From Bifidobacterium asteroides (GTDB lineage Bacteria > Actinomycetota > Actinomycetes > Actinomycetales > Bifidobacteriaceae), in contig NZ_CP132384.1 in NCBI RefSeq assembly GCF_030758775.1, forward strand, positions 434,001 to 498,000: a stretch of 64,000 nt of DNA. Direction: 5' to 3'. A program made the translations under genes and the position numbers. Shown piece by piece: positions 8,842 through 17,604 of the stretch. The stretch's first letter is position 1. Each line of letters opens with the position of its first letter. Below the pieces are notes generated by a model, which was not told the origin of the DNA, ran no database searches, and was given only the letters and a program-made list of their open reading frames with translations.

Positions 8842-9831
8842 ATGACTATGGATGATGCCCCCCAGCCGGACGACCGGCAGTCCAGCGATATGCCGACAGG
8901 GAATCCCGGCTTCGGTCCCTCCCCGTTCCCGCAGGTTCCGCCCGAGCATCAGGAACCTGCCGGGGGAGACACCGATGCCAGAGCAGCCCAGCCGGGCCAG
9001 TCAGGTCCAGATGCAGCCGACGGGCAGAAGCAGGCTTCGGGCTATCCAGCTGGACATGATTTTGGCGGGGGGAATCAGAATCCGTATCAGACCGGTCAGT
9101 ATTCCTCCGGTCAGTATTCCACGAATCAGTATCCCCATGGTGGGTATCCGACAGGGCAGAGGGCCAATGCCGGATACCCGTTTGCCCCTCAGGAGGGCGA
9201 ACAATATCCTGGGGCGTATCAGGCAGGGCCCTATCGGCCCAATCAGTATCCGACGGCCGGGTATCCAGCCGGTCAGCAGTATCCGACCGGTCAGCAGTAT
9301 CCTGCTGGGCAGTATTCCGGTGGCCAGTATCCTGGGGGCCAGAATCCTCCAAGGCCCTATCAGCCGGGACCGGGCTATCCCGGCCAGTACCCGTCTGGCC
9401 AGTACCCACCGAGCGGGTATCCGGGCAATCAATACCCAACAGGCCAGTATCCGGGCAACCAATATCCTGGTGGGCAGTATCCGCCGCAGGCTCCTATGCC
9501 TTGGCCCTACCCGGGCATGCCCCAGGGCGGGTATCCCGGGGCTATGCCCAGCGGCAGGAGTCCCTATCCAATATCACCCACTCCGCACAGCAAGCTGGCT
9601 GCCGGACTGCTCAGCATCTTTCTGGGCTGCTTCGGCGTGGGCAACTTCTACCTGGGCAGAACCGGCCGGGGTGTGGCTCAGCTCATGCTCACCCTGATCG
9701 GCTTCCTCTTCTTCTTCATCGGGCCGACCATCGCCATAATTTGGGGGCTGATCGAAGGCATCCTGATTCTGACATCCTCATCCGGCTCCTTCTGGCATCG
9801 TGACGCTCGCGGGTGGGAGTTGACGGATTGA
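8842..9831 (+). CDS. TM2-domain membrane protein with Gly-Tyr-Pro-Gln repeats
   Basis: Predicted 329-residue protein in two parts. The first roughly 245 residues are low complexity, rich in G, Y, P, Q and N, with recurring QYP, GYP and TGQ units. The last 80 residues form a TM2 domain: [21 protein letters not shown], then FYLGRTGRG, and a second hydrophobic helix ending in [10 protein letters not shown]2 proteins are small polytopic membrane proteins of unclear function. ATG 8842 is preferred because a -10-like TAGACT ends eight bases upstream; ATG 8848 has better spacing to GGAGGG (8835-8840). The repeat region is probably disordered and cytoplasmic. Confidence 0.82.
   Translation: MTMDDAPQPDDRQSSDMPTGNPGFGPSPFPQVPPEHQEPAGGDTDARAAQPGQSGPDAADGQKQASGYPAGHDFGGGNQNPYQTGQYSSGQYSTNQYPHGGYPTGQRANAGYPFAPQEGEQYPGAYQAGPYRPNQYPTAGYPAGQQYPTGQQYPAGQYSGGQYPGGQNPPRPYQPGPGYPGQYPSGQYPPSGYPGNQYPTGQYPGNQYPGGQYPPQAPMPWPYPGMPQGGYPGAMPSGRSPYPISPTPHSKLAAGLLSIFLGCFGVGNFYLGRTGRGVAQLMLTLIGFLFFFIGPTIAIIWGLIEGILILTSSSGSFWHRDARGWELTD
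9075..9490 (+). repeat. degenerate GYP/QYP coding repeats
   Basis: In-frame imperfect repeats built on CAGTATCC and GGGTATCC codons (Gln-Tyr-Pro, Gly-Tyr-Pro with Thr/Ala-Gly-Gln spacers). They account for most of the N-terminal half of the TM2-domain protein. Confidence 0.8.
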
Positions 9832-11039
9832 ATCCGGCCCTTCTGCGCGGCGTCGGCAAGCAGATGGGCGGTAAGCTTGCGGCCGTAACCCTGACCTTGG
9901 GCCAGGGGCCAGACTCCCGTCCAGTCATTGCTTCCTGCAGGATTGACGGCGACTTCTTTACGGAGCCGGCCCCGGCAGCCTCCCGTGAATACGAGGAGGA
10001 TCGCAGTCCGGTATCCCGGCTGGAATCCGCAATTTGTGGCATCCCGCTGCCCTTGGATCCTGGTCTGGCTCTGAAGCGGCTGGGCAGGATCATGGCAGAA
10101 GGGGATGGCCAACGGGTTGTCGGCGTGTCCCCATGGACCCTGGTGACCGCACTGGAGCGCGCCCTGCCGGCTGGGCTGGTCATCCACAGGCACGAAGAGT
10201 CCGACCAGGCGTCTTTTCAACAGCCGCAGCCGGACGAGGTCGAATGCCGCCGCCGTTGGTCTGGCCTGAAGCTGAATCTGATCAGGGACCGTCCACGCCA
10301 GCCGGTCATGCAGATGGCCATGGATCAGGCTCTCAATGATGCCGTAGCCCAGGGCCAGCTGCCACCCACCCTGCGCATCTGGAACTGGGCGGCGCCGGCG
10401 GTGATCCTGGGACGCTTCCAGTCCCTGAGCCGGGAGGTCCACGCGGAGCGGGCGCGCAGTCTGGGCTTCACCCTGGTTCGCCGATGCACCGGCGGTGGCA
10501 CCATGGTCATTCAGCCCGACCGGGCCATCACCTATTCGCTCTATCTGCCCCTGGACTTCGTCAAGGGGACCGATCTGATCGACTCCTACCGGATCTGCGA
10601 CTACTGGCTGGTTCGCGGTCTGCGCATGCAGGGGATTCAGGCCGGATGGCAGGGCATGAATGACATCGCCTCCCCGCGGGGCAAGATGGGGGGCGCCGCC
10701 CAGCGCAGGCTGCCAGCAGGCTCCCGCGGACCGGGCGGACTGCTCCACCACACCACCCTTTCCTATTCAGTGGATGCCGATCTGATGGCCCAGGTGCTCA
10801 AGGTGGATCCGGCGAAATTCCACGACAAGGCCGTAACCTCGGTCAGAAGCCGGGTGGATCCCATCAACAGGCAGACCAGGCTGTCCCGCCGATCCCTGAT
10901 CGATGCCCTTCTGGACACCCTGCCCTCCCTGGTGTCGGATCTACGCATATCGAGTCCTGCGCCCGAGGTCGAGCAGCGGGCCCGCACTCTGGCCCAGCAG
11001 CGCTACGGCCGTGGGGAGTGGACCGCCCAGATCGCCTGA
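9813..11039 (+). CDS. lplA: Lipoate-protein ligase, accessory domain at N terminus
   Basis: Predicted 408-residue ligase activating free lipoate with ATP and attaching it to lipoyl-domain lysines. The catalytic domain (about 145-400) has [14 protein letters not shown] (the RRxSGGGAVxHD motif) and the lysine motif GKMGGAAQR. The N-terminal 95 residues contain [11 protein letters not shown] and [11 protein letters not shown], which resemble the small accessory domain normally at the C terminus of LplA, so the order appears swapped. The start is uncertain: GTG 9813 overlaps the upstream gene's end, with TTG 9828 and ATG 9864 possible. GcvH, the only lipoyl protein seen here, is a plausible substrate. 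Confidence 0.82.
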   Translation: MGVDGLNPALLRGVGKQMGGKLAAVTLTLGQGPDSRPVIASCRIDGDFFTEPAPAASREYEEDRSPVSRLESAICGIPLPLDPGLALKRLGRIMAEGDGQRVVGVSPWTLVTALERALPAGLVIHRHEESDQASFQQPQPDEVECRRRWSGLKLNLIRDRPRQPVMQMAMDQALNDAVAQGQLPPTLRIWNWAAPAVILGRFQSLSREVHAERARSLGFTLVRRCTGGGTMVIQPDRAITYSLYLPLDFVKGTDLIDSYRICDYWLVRGLRMQGIQAGWQGMNDIASPRGKMGGAAQRRLPAGSRGPGGLLHHTTLSYSVDADLMAQVLKVDPAKFHDKAVTSVRSRVDPINRQTRLSRRSLIDALLDTLPSLVSDLRISSPAPEVEQRARTLAQQRYGRGEWTAQIA

Positions 11040-11065
11040 CCGGCAAGGGGGTTGATGTGTATGGG

Positions 11066-11071
11066 TATAAT
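11066..11071 (+). promoter_or_regulatory. -10 element of crp-family gene
   Basis: A perfect TATAAT with no clear -35. A transcript from about 11078 would have a UTR of about 85 bases before the ribosome site AAGGAG at 11149-11154. Confidence 0.45.
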
Positions 11072-11162
11072 CGTGCTCAGTCGCGTCGAACCCGGCGCGA
11101 GGTCATCAACCATGCGTGAGTCGGTGCAGACCCGCCAGACATGGCGAAAAGGAGTGCGGAGT

Positions 11163-11882
11163 ATGGCGGTTCACAAGCCCAACGAGATTCCCGATGACGG
11201 GAACGCCCTCAGGCAGACCGCCCTATTCAAACAGGTGCCCCGGCAGGACGCCGACCAGCTTTTGGACACCATGCACGAGTCCACCTATGCCAAGGGGTCC
11301 ACGGTCTTCCGACAGGGGGACACCGACCATCGGATGTATCTGCTGGAGGAGGGCAGGGTCAAGCTGGTCCGCCAGTCGCCCGACCGTCGCATCCAGCTGC
11401 TCAGCATCCATGGGCGCGGGGAGATCCTGGGCGAGATTCCCGTCTTTGACCCCTCCGGCGGGCCGCGCACCGCCTCGGCTGTGGTCATGGTCAACAAGAC
11501 CAAGGTGGCTGCCCTGGATCACGATGCCCTCTTCGATTGGCTCAACCAGCATCCCAAGGTGGCTGTGGACATGCTTCAGGTGCTGGCCCACCGCCTGCGG
11601 ACCGACAACGAGCGCATCTCCGACCTGGTCTTCCTCGACGTGCCGGCCCGTCTGGCCAAGACCCTGCTGGATCTGGCCACACGCTTCGGCGAACCATTCG
11701 AGCAGGGGCTGATGGTCCCCTACGATCTGACCCAGGAGGAGCTGGCCCAGCTGGTCGGTGCCTCGCGGGAGACCGTCAACAAGGCCCTGATGGACTTCTC
11801 CAACCGGGGATGGATCTCTCGCAAGGGCCGCACCATCATCATTTTCCAGCCCGGACCTTTGATTCGACGCTCACGCATGTGA
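11163..11882 (+). CDS. Crp/Fnr-family transcriptional regulator
   Basis: Predicted 239-residue regulator. An N-terminal cyclic-nucleotide-binding beta-roll (about 20-135) contains VFRQGDTDHRMYLLEEGRVK and the phosphate cassette GEIPVFDPSGGPRTASAV. It is followed by the dimerisation helix and a C-terminal winged helix (about 175-230) with DLTQEELAQLVGASRETVNK as helix-turn-helix. The cassette resembles GlxR-type actinobacterial cAMP receptors, apart from two extra residues before PRT. ATG 11163 follows AAGGAG by eight bases. Its targets cannot be read here, and ligand binding is inferred from the family. Confidence 0.88.
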   Translation: MAVHKPNEIPDDGNALRQTALFKQVPRQDADQLLDTMHESTYAKGSTVFRQGDTDHRMYLLEEGRVKLVRQSPDRRIQLLSIHGRGEILGEIPVFDPSGGPRTASAVVMVNKTKVAALDHDALFDWLNQHPKVAVDMLQVLAHRLRTDNERISDLVFLDVPARLAKTLLDLATRFGEPFEQGLMVPYDLTQEELAQLVGASRETVNKALMDFSNRGWISRKGRTIIIFQPGPLIRRSRM

Positions 11883-11910
11883 ACGCCGCTGCCAGGTAGA
11901 GCCAACGGCC

Positions 11911-11916
11911 TAGGAT
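11911..11916 (+). promoter_or_regulatory. -10 element, leaderless PBP gene
   Basis: TAGGAT ends eight bases before ATG 11924. Confidence 0.45.
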
Positions 11917-11923
11917 GGAGACC

Positions 11924-14185
11924 ATGCCCGAACAAAAGAAATCCATGTCGGTAAGGCGCTTCTTCACGCTGCTGCTGGCTTACCTCATCTTCTGCGTCGC
12001 AGGTGGCGTGGTCGTCTCTGGTTTTCTGTTCCCCGCAGTCTTCGGCATCAACGCCGTCTCCAGGAATCTGATGCCCGCCCTGAAGACGGAGAACATCGAC
12101 TTCAACGTCAACGATCTGCCCCAGCAGTCCCGCCTCTACGCCTCCGACGGGCATACCGTCATCGCCACGTTCTACGCGCAAAACCGGATTGTGGTACCCA
12201 TCAAGGATGTCTCCGACTACATGCAGAAGGCCGTGGTGGCCCGTGAGGACCGTCGTTTCTTCGAGCATGCAGGCGTGGATACCCAGGGCGTGCTCAGGGC
12301 CTTCATCCAGACCTACATCAAGCAGGGTGACACCCAGGGCGGTTCCTCCCTGACCCAGCAGTACGTCAAGAACGTGCTCATGAACCAGGCCGAGGAAAAC
12401 AACGACCCCATCGCCGAGTACCACGCCCAGGAGGAGACCATAGCCCGCAAGATGCGGGAGATGCTGATAGCGGTGCAGATGGAGAAGAAGTACTCCAAGG
12501 CCGAGATTCTTCAAGGGTACTTGAACATCGCCCAGTTCGGCACCAACGTCTACGGGGTTGAGTCGGCAGCCAGGCGCTACTTCAGCAAGTCGGCCAAGGA
12601 TCTGGATCCGGGCGAGTCGGCCACCATCGCCGCCGTGACCAAGAATCCCGCACGCTTCGACCCCACAGTCAATATCAAGGCCGCTCAGGAGCAGCGGAAC
12701 ATCGTCCTGGATCTGATGAGGCAGGAGAACTACATCAGCCAGCGCCAGTATGAGGAGAACAAGGCCAAGCCGCTGGATCAGATGCTGCATGTGCAGTCTG
12801 CGGACGCCGGCTGCCAGGCGGCCGGGGACGCGGCCTTCTTCTGTGACTACGTGACCAAGCAGATCCTCAACTCCAAGGAGTTCGGCAAGAGCCAAGAGGA
12901 TCGCAACAAACTCCTCAAGGAGGGCGGCCTGGACATCTACACCACCATGGACGTCAACGCCAACGCCGCAGCCATGAAGGCGGCCCGGGACACCATCCCC
13001 GTGGATGATCCGTCCGGCTTCGAAGTCACCATGGCGGCCATTCGCCCGGGCACCGGCGAGGTCTTGGGCTTCGGCATCAACCGCATTTACGACGCCACCC
13101 AGAACTCCGGCGGCGGCACCCGCACGGCCATCAACTATGCAGTGGACCAGCAGGACGGCGGCGGCTGGGGCTTCCCCGTGGGCTCCACCTGGAAACCCAT
13201 CAATCTGGTGGCCTGGATGAAGGCCGGCAAGTCCATCAACCAGCCCCTGCGCACCTCTACCAGCTATCCGCAGACTGCCTTCGCCTGCAAGACGGCTGAC
13301 GGCACCTCCTATGGATTCGGCACTGGCAGCTGGCACGTTGAGAACTCGGGCGGCGGCACCACTTCGCCGGAGAGCCCCCTGCAGGGCCTGATCCGCTCGC
13401 ACAACACCACCCAGGCCTCCATGGCCCAGCAGATTGGTCTGTGCAGCATAGCGGATACAGCCAAGGACATGGGCTACCACAATTCGCCCAAGGACCAGAT
13501 GGACATACACTCAGACAACAGCTTCCAGCCGCCCATGACCATCGGATCGGTCCAGGCCTCCCCGCTGACCATGGCCAACGTCTACGCCACCATCGCGGCC
13601 AAGGGCGTGGCCTGCAGCCCTATAGCCATGACCAAGGTGATCGATAAGAACAAACGGTCCATCAAGGTGCCCAAGGCCAACTGCCATCAGGCCATCGACC
13701 CGGGCATCGCCGAGACCACCGCCTATGCCCTCAACCAGGGCGTGGTCCAGCCCGGAGGCGAGGCGGCCGTGACCCAGCTGGACGGGGGTCGCAAGACCTT
13801 CGCCAAGACGGGCACCCATGAGGACAAGTACATGCTGACCGGCGGATTCGTGCCCCAGGTGGCGTCCTTCGTCACTGTGGGCAATGCCGAGGGCCAGGTC
13901 TCCTTCAACGGCAAGTCCATCAACGGACGGTCCATGGGTACCTGGTACGGCATGTACATCGCCACCCCGGCATGGAAGGAGTTCATGAACACCTACCTGG
14001 CCGCTGCCAACATTCAACCGGACAACTCCTACGGCAATCCCGATGCACGCTTCACTGGCGGGGTCCAGCCTCAGCAGCCAGCTCCGATGCAGCAGCGTCA
14101 GATGACCCGTGGCGTAGAAGCGCAGGAGCCGGAGATCGGGGAGTTGACCTCGGAAGAGGCTCAAACAGTGCCCGCGGCCGACTAG
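11924..14185 (+). CDS. Bifunctional class A penicillin-binding protein
   Basis: Predicted 753-residue cell-wall synthase anchored by one N-terminal helix (about 18-40). The glycosyltransferase domain (GT51) shows the catalytic VAREDRRFFEHAG and GGSSLTQQYVKN. The transpeptidase domain has the active serine in GSTWKPINL (SxxK), SHN in IRSHNTTQ (SxN) and FAKTGTHEDK (KTG). It polymerises lipid II and cross-links stem peptides outside the membrane. A Pro/Gln/Met-rich tail of about 50 residues ends the protein. The start at 11924 is supported by a -10-like TAGGAT eight bases upstream; ATG 11915 lies inside that element and is less likely. Confidence 0.92.
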   Translation: MPEQKKSMSVRRFFTLLLAYLIFCVAGGVVVSGFLFPAVFGINAVSRNLMPALKTENIDFNVNDLPQQSRLYASDGHTVIATFYAQNRIVVPIKDVSDYMQKAVVAREDRRFFEHAGVDTQGVLRAFIQTYIKQGDTQGGSSLTQQYVKNVLMNQAEENNDPIAEYHAQEETIARKMREMLIAVQMEKKYSKAEILQGYLNIAQFGTNVYGVESAARRYFSKSAKDLDPGESATIAAVTKNPARFDPTVNIKAAQEQRNIVLDLMRQENYISQRQYEENKAKPLDQMLHVQSADAGCQAAGDAAFFCDYVTKQILNSKEFGKSQEDRNKLLKEGGLDIYTTMDVNANAAAMKAARDTIPVDDPSGFEVTMAAIRPGTGEVLGFGINRIYDATQNSGGGTRTAINYAVDQQDGGGWGFPVGSTWKPINLVAWMKAGKSINQPLRTSTSYPQTAFACKTADGTSYGFGTGSWHVENSGGGTTSPESPLQGLIRSHNTTQASMAQQIGLCSIADTAKDMGYHNSPKDQMDIHSDNSFQPPMTIGSVQASPLTMANVYATIAAKGVACSPIAMTKVIDKNKRSIKVPKANCHQAIDPGIAETTAYALNQGVVQPGGEAAVTQLDGGRKTFAKTGTHEDKYMLTGGFVPQVASFVTVGNAEGQVSFNGKSINGRSMGTWYGMYIATPAWKEFMNTYLAAANIQPDNSYGNPDARFTGGVQPQQPAPMQQRQMTRGVEAQEPEIGELTSEEAQTVPAAD

Positions 14186-14242
14186 TACCTGGCTGGATGA
14201 CTGCTTGTCGGGTCCCGGCTGGGATCCGAGCGAGGCTGTGCC

Positions 14243-14248
14243 TACAAT
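14243..14248 (+). promoter_or_regulatory. -10 element of OYE-family gene
   Basis: TACAAT; a transcript would begin near 14255, about 67 bases before ATG 14322, excluding the upstream in-frame ATG codons as starts. Confidence 0.4.
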
Positions 14249-14321
14249 GGAGACCATCAGGGATTCGTCGACGGGCGGGACCACGAGGGGTACGGCCGTC
14301 CGCCGGGAGAGGCAGGAACAG

Positions 14322-15692
14322 ATGGTCCAGGAATATTCAGAGCTGGATGACAAGGCCCCTCGGGCCGACGGCCGGGTTAACGAGGATCAGGCCATGCCGG
14401 GGCCGGTGAGCGGCTCTGGCAGGTTGGATGTGTCCAAACCGATCTGGTCCTTTGAGTCGGATGCCGCCGACGGAAAGAAGAAGACTGGCAAGGCTGCCAA
14501 GGGGATCAAATCGTCCAAAAAGGACAAGAAGGCCAAGAAGGCGAAAAGAGTCAAAAAGGCCAGGAAACCAAAATCGGGAAGAAGACGGGAGAAGGCCCTG
14601 CCTGCGCTCTTCCAGCCCATGGAACTGCGCGACCAGCACATCCGCAATAGGATCTGGATGCCGCCCATGGACACTTATTCGTCCCTGCGGCATGACGGGG
14701 TTCCTACCAACTTCCACTATCAGCACTATGTGTCCAGGGCCCTGGGCGGCTTCGGAGTCGTCATCGGGGAGGCCACGGCCGTAAACCCCCAGGGGCGGAT
14801 CTCTCCCTGCGACGTGGGGCTGTGGGATGACGAGCAGACCAGGGCCTGGCAGGGCATCGTCCGGGATGTCAAAGCCGCTGGAGCCGTCCCCATCGTCCAG
14901 CTCAACCATTCGGGGCGCAAGGGCTCCTCCGGGTGCTCCTCCATGGGCTATATCAACGCCACCGTGCCCGTGGCCGAAGGAGGCTGGCAACCCGTGGGCC
15001 CCAGCCCCATCGCCTTCGGGAGGATGGCGGTTCCGGTCCAGCTCTCACGGGCGCAGATAGCCTCCATTGTGGCTGACTTCCGTTCCGCTGCCGTACGAGC
15101 CGTTCAAGCCGGCTTCCTGGGTGTGGAGCTGCACGCCGCCCACGGCTACCTGCTCTCCCAATTCCTGGATCCCCTGATCAACCGCCGCAGCGACGAGTAC
15201 GGGGGTGACCTGTCCGGCAGAATGCGCCTGCTGATCCAGGTGACCGATGCCGTGCGCGAGGTCATTCCCTCGGGCATGCCCCTGCTGGTGCGCATGTCCG
15301 CCACCGACTGGGCCACTGGCGGCTGGGGTCTGGACGAGACCATCCGCACCGCCAAGGTGCTCAAGCTGCACGGGGTGGATCTGATTGACGTTTCCACCGG
15401 GGGTCTGGTGCCAGGCGTGAAGATCCCGGCCGCTCCCAACTACCAGGTGCCCTTCTCCTACCAGGTGCGCAGCCAGGTGCTGATTCCCACCACAGCCGTG
15501 GGGCTGATCACCAAGCCCAGGCAGGCTGACCGGATCGTACGCAAGGGTCTGGCCGATGCGGTCGAGATCGGTCGAGCCAGCCTGCGCGACCCCTACTGGC
15601 CGCTCAGGGCCGCCTACAAACTGGGGCTGTCCGCTCAGCAGGCCCCCTACCCTGAGCCTTACCGGCGCGGGGCCTACGGCATCGCACGCTGA
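14322..15692 (+). CDS. NADH:flavin oxidoreductase, Old Yellow Enzyme family, Lys-rich extension
   Basis: Predicted 456-residue FMN enzyme with a TIM-barrel from about residue 88: ALFQPMELRDQHIRNRIWMP, the histidine motif VQLNHSGRKG, HAAHGYLLSQFLDPLINRR and the C-terminal EIGRASLRDPYWPL. Such enzymes reduce activated C=C bonds; the natural substrate is unknown. The first 87 residues are unusual, with a run of Lys-Lys and Lys-Ala units (about 46-84) absent from ordinary family members. ATG 14322 was chosen because AGGAA lies just upstream and a TACAAT -10-like element (14243-14248) would start the transcript after the earlier in-frame ATG codons. Confidence 0.85.
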   Translation: MVQEYSELDDKAPRADGRVNEDQAMPGPVSGSGRLDVSKPIWSFESDAADGKKKTGKAAKGIKSSKKDKKAKKAKRVKKARKPKSGRRREKALPALFQPMELRDQHIRNRIWMPPMDTYSSLRHDGVPTNFHYQHYVSRALGGFGVVIGEATAVNPQGRISPCDVGLWDDEQTRAWQGIVRDVKAAGAVPIVQLNHSGRKGSSGCSSMGYINATVPVAEGGWQPVGPSPIAFGRMAVPVQLSRAQIASIVADFRSAAVRAVQAGFLGVELHAAHGYLLSQFLDPLINRRSDEYGGDLSGRMRLLIQVTDAVREVIPSGMPLLVRMSATDWATGGWGLDETIRTAKVLKLHGVDLIDVSTGGLVPGVKIPAAPNYQVPFSYQVRSQVLIPTTAVGLITKPRQADRIVRKGLADAVEIGRASLRDPYWPLRAAYKLGLSAQQAPYPEPYRRGAYGIAR

Positions 15693-15700
15693 GAGCGGCC

Positions 15701-16444
15701 ATGGACGCTGTTCGTGGTGGAGCAGGGACCATTGTGGTCATGCCTACGTATCAAGAGGCTGACAATATCGGAGTGACCCTTCCACAGCTGCTGGCCTGCT
15801 GCCCGGAAGTCGATGTCCTGGTCGTCGACGACAACTCGCCGGACGGCACCGGTGCCAAGGCCGAGGATATGGCCGAGCGCGACCCTCGCGTGCACGTCAT
15901 CCATCGGCATGACCGCCGCGGGTTGGGTCCTGCCTACGTGCAGGGTTTCCGCTGGGCTTTGGGGCATGGCTATGACCTGATCTGCGAGATGGACATGGAT
16001 GGCTCCCATCGGCCCCAGGATCTGGCCAGGATGCTGGCGGTGGCCCGAGGCGAGGCGCATCCGGATCTGGTCATCGGCTCGCGCCGGGTGCGTGGAGGCC
16101 GCACCCAACATTGGCCCTGGTATCGGGACCTGATTTCGCGTATGGGATCCTGGTATGCCCGCACCGCCCTGGGATCCTCAGTGCGTGACATGACCGCCGG
16201 CCTGCGGGTCTATCGAGCGGATGTGCTCAGGCGGATCGACCTGCGAAGGGTCCACTCCAGCGGCTACGTCTTTCAGGTGGATATGCTGCGTCGGGTCCAG
16301 GCCATGGGTCTGAGCGTCGTCGAAGTGCCTATAGTCTTCGTGGAGCGGGTTCGCGGCAGCTCGAAGATGGATGCCGGGATCGTACTGGAGGCCATGGTCC
16401 AGGTGACCCTGTGGGGACTTGAACGGTTGACCCATCGAAACTGA
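15701..16444 (+). CDS. Polyprenol-phosphate mannosyltransferase-type glycosyltransferase (GT2)
   Basis: Predicted 247-residue family 2 glycosyltransferase similar to dolichol/polyprenol-phosphate mannose synthases. Seen are the nucleotide-binding start VVMPTYQEADNI, the DDNSPDGTG motif, the metal site EMDMDGSHRP, the GSRRVRGG stretch and the acceptor region SGYVFQVDMLRR. It lacks the C-terminal membrane helices found in fused versions, so it would act at the inner face of the membrane. It starts 8 bases after the oxidoreductase stop. ATG 15701 has a weak ribosome site and ATG 15740 is an alternative. The mannose specificity is inferred from family resemblance. Confidence 0.82.
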   Translation: MDAVRGGAGTIVVMPTYQEADNIGVTLPQLLACCPEVDVLVVDDNSPDGTGAKAEDMAERDPRVHVIHRHDRRGLGPAYVQGFRWALGHGYDLICEMDMDGSHRPQDLARMLAVARGEAHPDLVIGSRRVRGGRTQHWPWYRDLISRMGSWYARTALGSSVRDMTAGLRVYRADVLRRIDLRRVHSSGYVFQVDMLRRVQAMGLSVVEVPIVFVERVRGSSKMDAGIVLEAMVQVTLWGLERLTHRN

Positions 16445-16646
16445 CATTGCATCGCCATCGTGTTCGCTTTCTCAGGCGACCCCGCAGGCCCTTGTGGGCG
16501 ACTTGAAGACAGAATGTGCCTTGGTTGACTGATTGTTGCTATAGTCTCGACAGGCCTCTGGCATATGGAAGAATGGTCGGGGTATCGAAGAAACATTGAT
16601 TGTTCGCCCCTGTTTTTTGGATCGCGACCACAGTCCAATGGTCGGC

Positions 16647-16676
16647 TTGCCAATTTGGGCGAATGTGTGCGATAAT
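16647..16676 (+). promoter_or_regulatory. promoter of deoR-family gene
   Basis: -35 TTGCCA (16647-16652), 18-base spacer, -10 GATAAT (16671-16676). The -10 ends seven bases before ATG 16683, so the transcript is predicted leaderless. A second extended -10 (TGCTATAGT, 16537-16545) lies farther upstream. Confidence 0.6.
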
Positions 16677-16682
16677 GTTCGA

Positions 16683-17522
16683 ATGATATCGTCACAACGC
16701 CAACACCTGATATTGAACCGGTTGCGTACTCGTGGCGCAGTCCGTATCACCGCCCTCTCCAAGGAGCTGGGCGTTTCCGCCATGACCATCCGTCGGGACA
16801 TTGCCGACCTGGCGGACAAGGGCCTGCTCAAGAGGGTCCACGGAGGGGCCGTCACCACCAGCTCGCTGCTGGCTGAGCCGCTCTTCTCGGTCAAGTCGCA
16901 GATGGACATGGGCCTCAAGGACACCATTGCCCGTCACGCCATCGACTATGTCTCCCCGGGCGATGTCATCGCCATCGGCGGCGGGACCACGGCCTATGTC
17001 TTCGCCCAGCACCTCCTGGAGAGCCGTCAGTGCGCCGGCGTGACCCTGCTGACCAATTCCATCCCCGTGGCCGAGCTGGTTCAGGCCATGGAGAGCAAGG
17101 ACGTCGAGGTCATCGTCACCGGCGGCGTCATCACCCGGTCCAACTCCCTGGTAGGCCCCATCGCGGACAAGGTCATCGCCTCCCTGCGGGTCAACACGGT
17201 CTTTCTGGGGACCCACTCGGTCTCCATCCCACGCGGCTTCCTGATGCCCAACTCCCTGGAGGCGGCCACCGACATGGCGCTCATGGACATCGCCGACCGG
17301 ACCATCATCCTGACCGACCATACCAAGTGGAGCTGCACCTCCCTGTCCTTGTTCGCTTCCTTCGACCAGGTGGACACCGTCATCACCGACGACCAGCTGG
17401 ACCAGGAGTCGGCCGAGGCCACCCGGTCCCTGGTCAAACGGCTGGTGCTGGTGCCGGTCAACCCCGAGGAAGGCCAGTCTCAGGACGGAGCCTCAGACGG
17501 GTCTGGGGACCAGGTTCAATGA
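16683..17522 (+). CDS. DeoR-family transcriptional regulator
   Basis: Predicted 279-residue repressor-type protein. The N-terminal winged helix (about 1-56) reads QRQHLILNRLRTRGAVRITA, and LGVSAMTIRRDIADL is the recognition part. The C-terminal sensor domain of the DeoR type has GGGTTAYVFA and LTNSIPVAELV, and ends with ADRTIILTDHTKW. Members sense phosphorylated sugars. It lies immediately before galT-galK in the same direction, which suggests control of galactose metabolism, but this is inference. The start is supported by the promoter TTGCCA-18-GATAAT whose -10 ends seven bases upstream; the preceding in-frame ATG codons would lie before the transcript. Confidence 0.88.
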   Translation: MISSQRQHLILNRLRTRGAVRITALSKELGVSAMTIRRDIADLADKGLLKRVHGGAVTTSSLLAEPLFSVKSQMDMGLKDTIARHAIDYVSPGDVIAIGGGTTAYVFAQHLLESRQCAGVTLLTNSIPVAELVQAMESKDVEVIVTGGVITRSNSLVGPIADKVIASLRVNTVFLGTHSVSIPRGFLMPNSLEAATDMALMDIADRTIILTDHTKWSCTSLSLFASFDQVDTVITDDQLDQESAEATRSLVKRLVLVPVNPEEGQSQDGASDGSGDQVQ

Positions 17523-17547
17523 GCGGCCGGTCACACTGGGGTGCGTG

Positions 17548-17569
17548 GGTTGCCATAGCTGGTTGCCAT
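17548..17569 (+). repeat. direct repeat GGTTGCCAT before galT
   Basis: Two perfect copies of GGTTGCCAT at 17548-17556 and 17561-17569, 13 bases apart, in the 82-base gap between the DeoR-family gene and galT. It could be an operator for the DeoR-family protein, but there is no direct support beyond position. Confidence 0.4.
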
Positions 17570-17604
17570 GGATTGTCAATCATCACGGACGATGAAGGAG
17601 CAGC

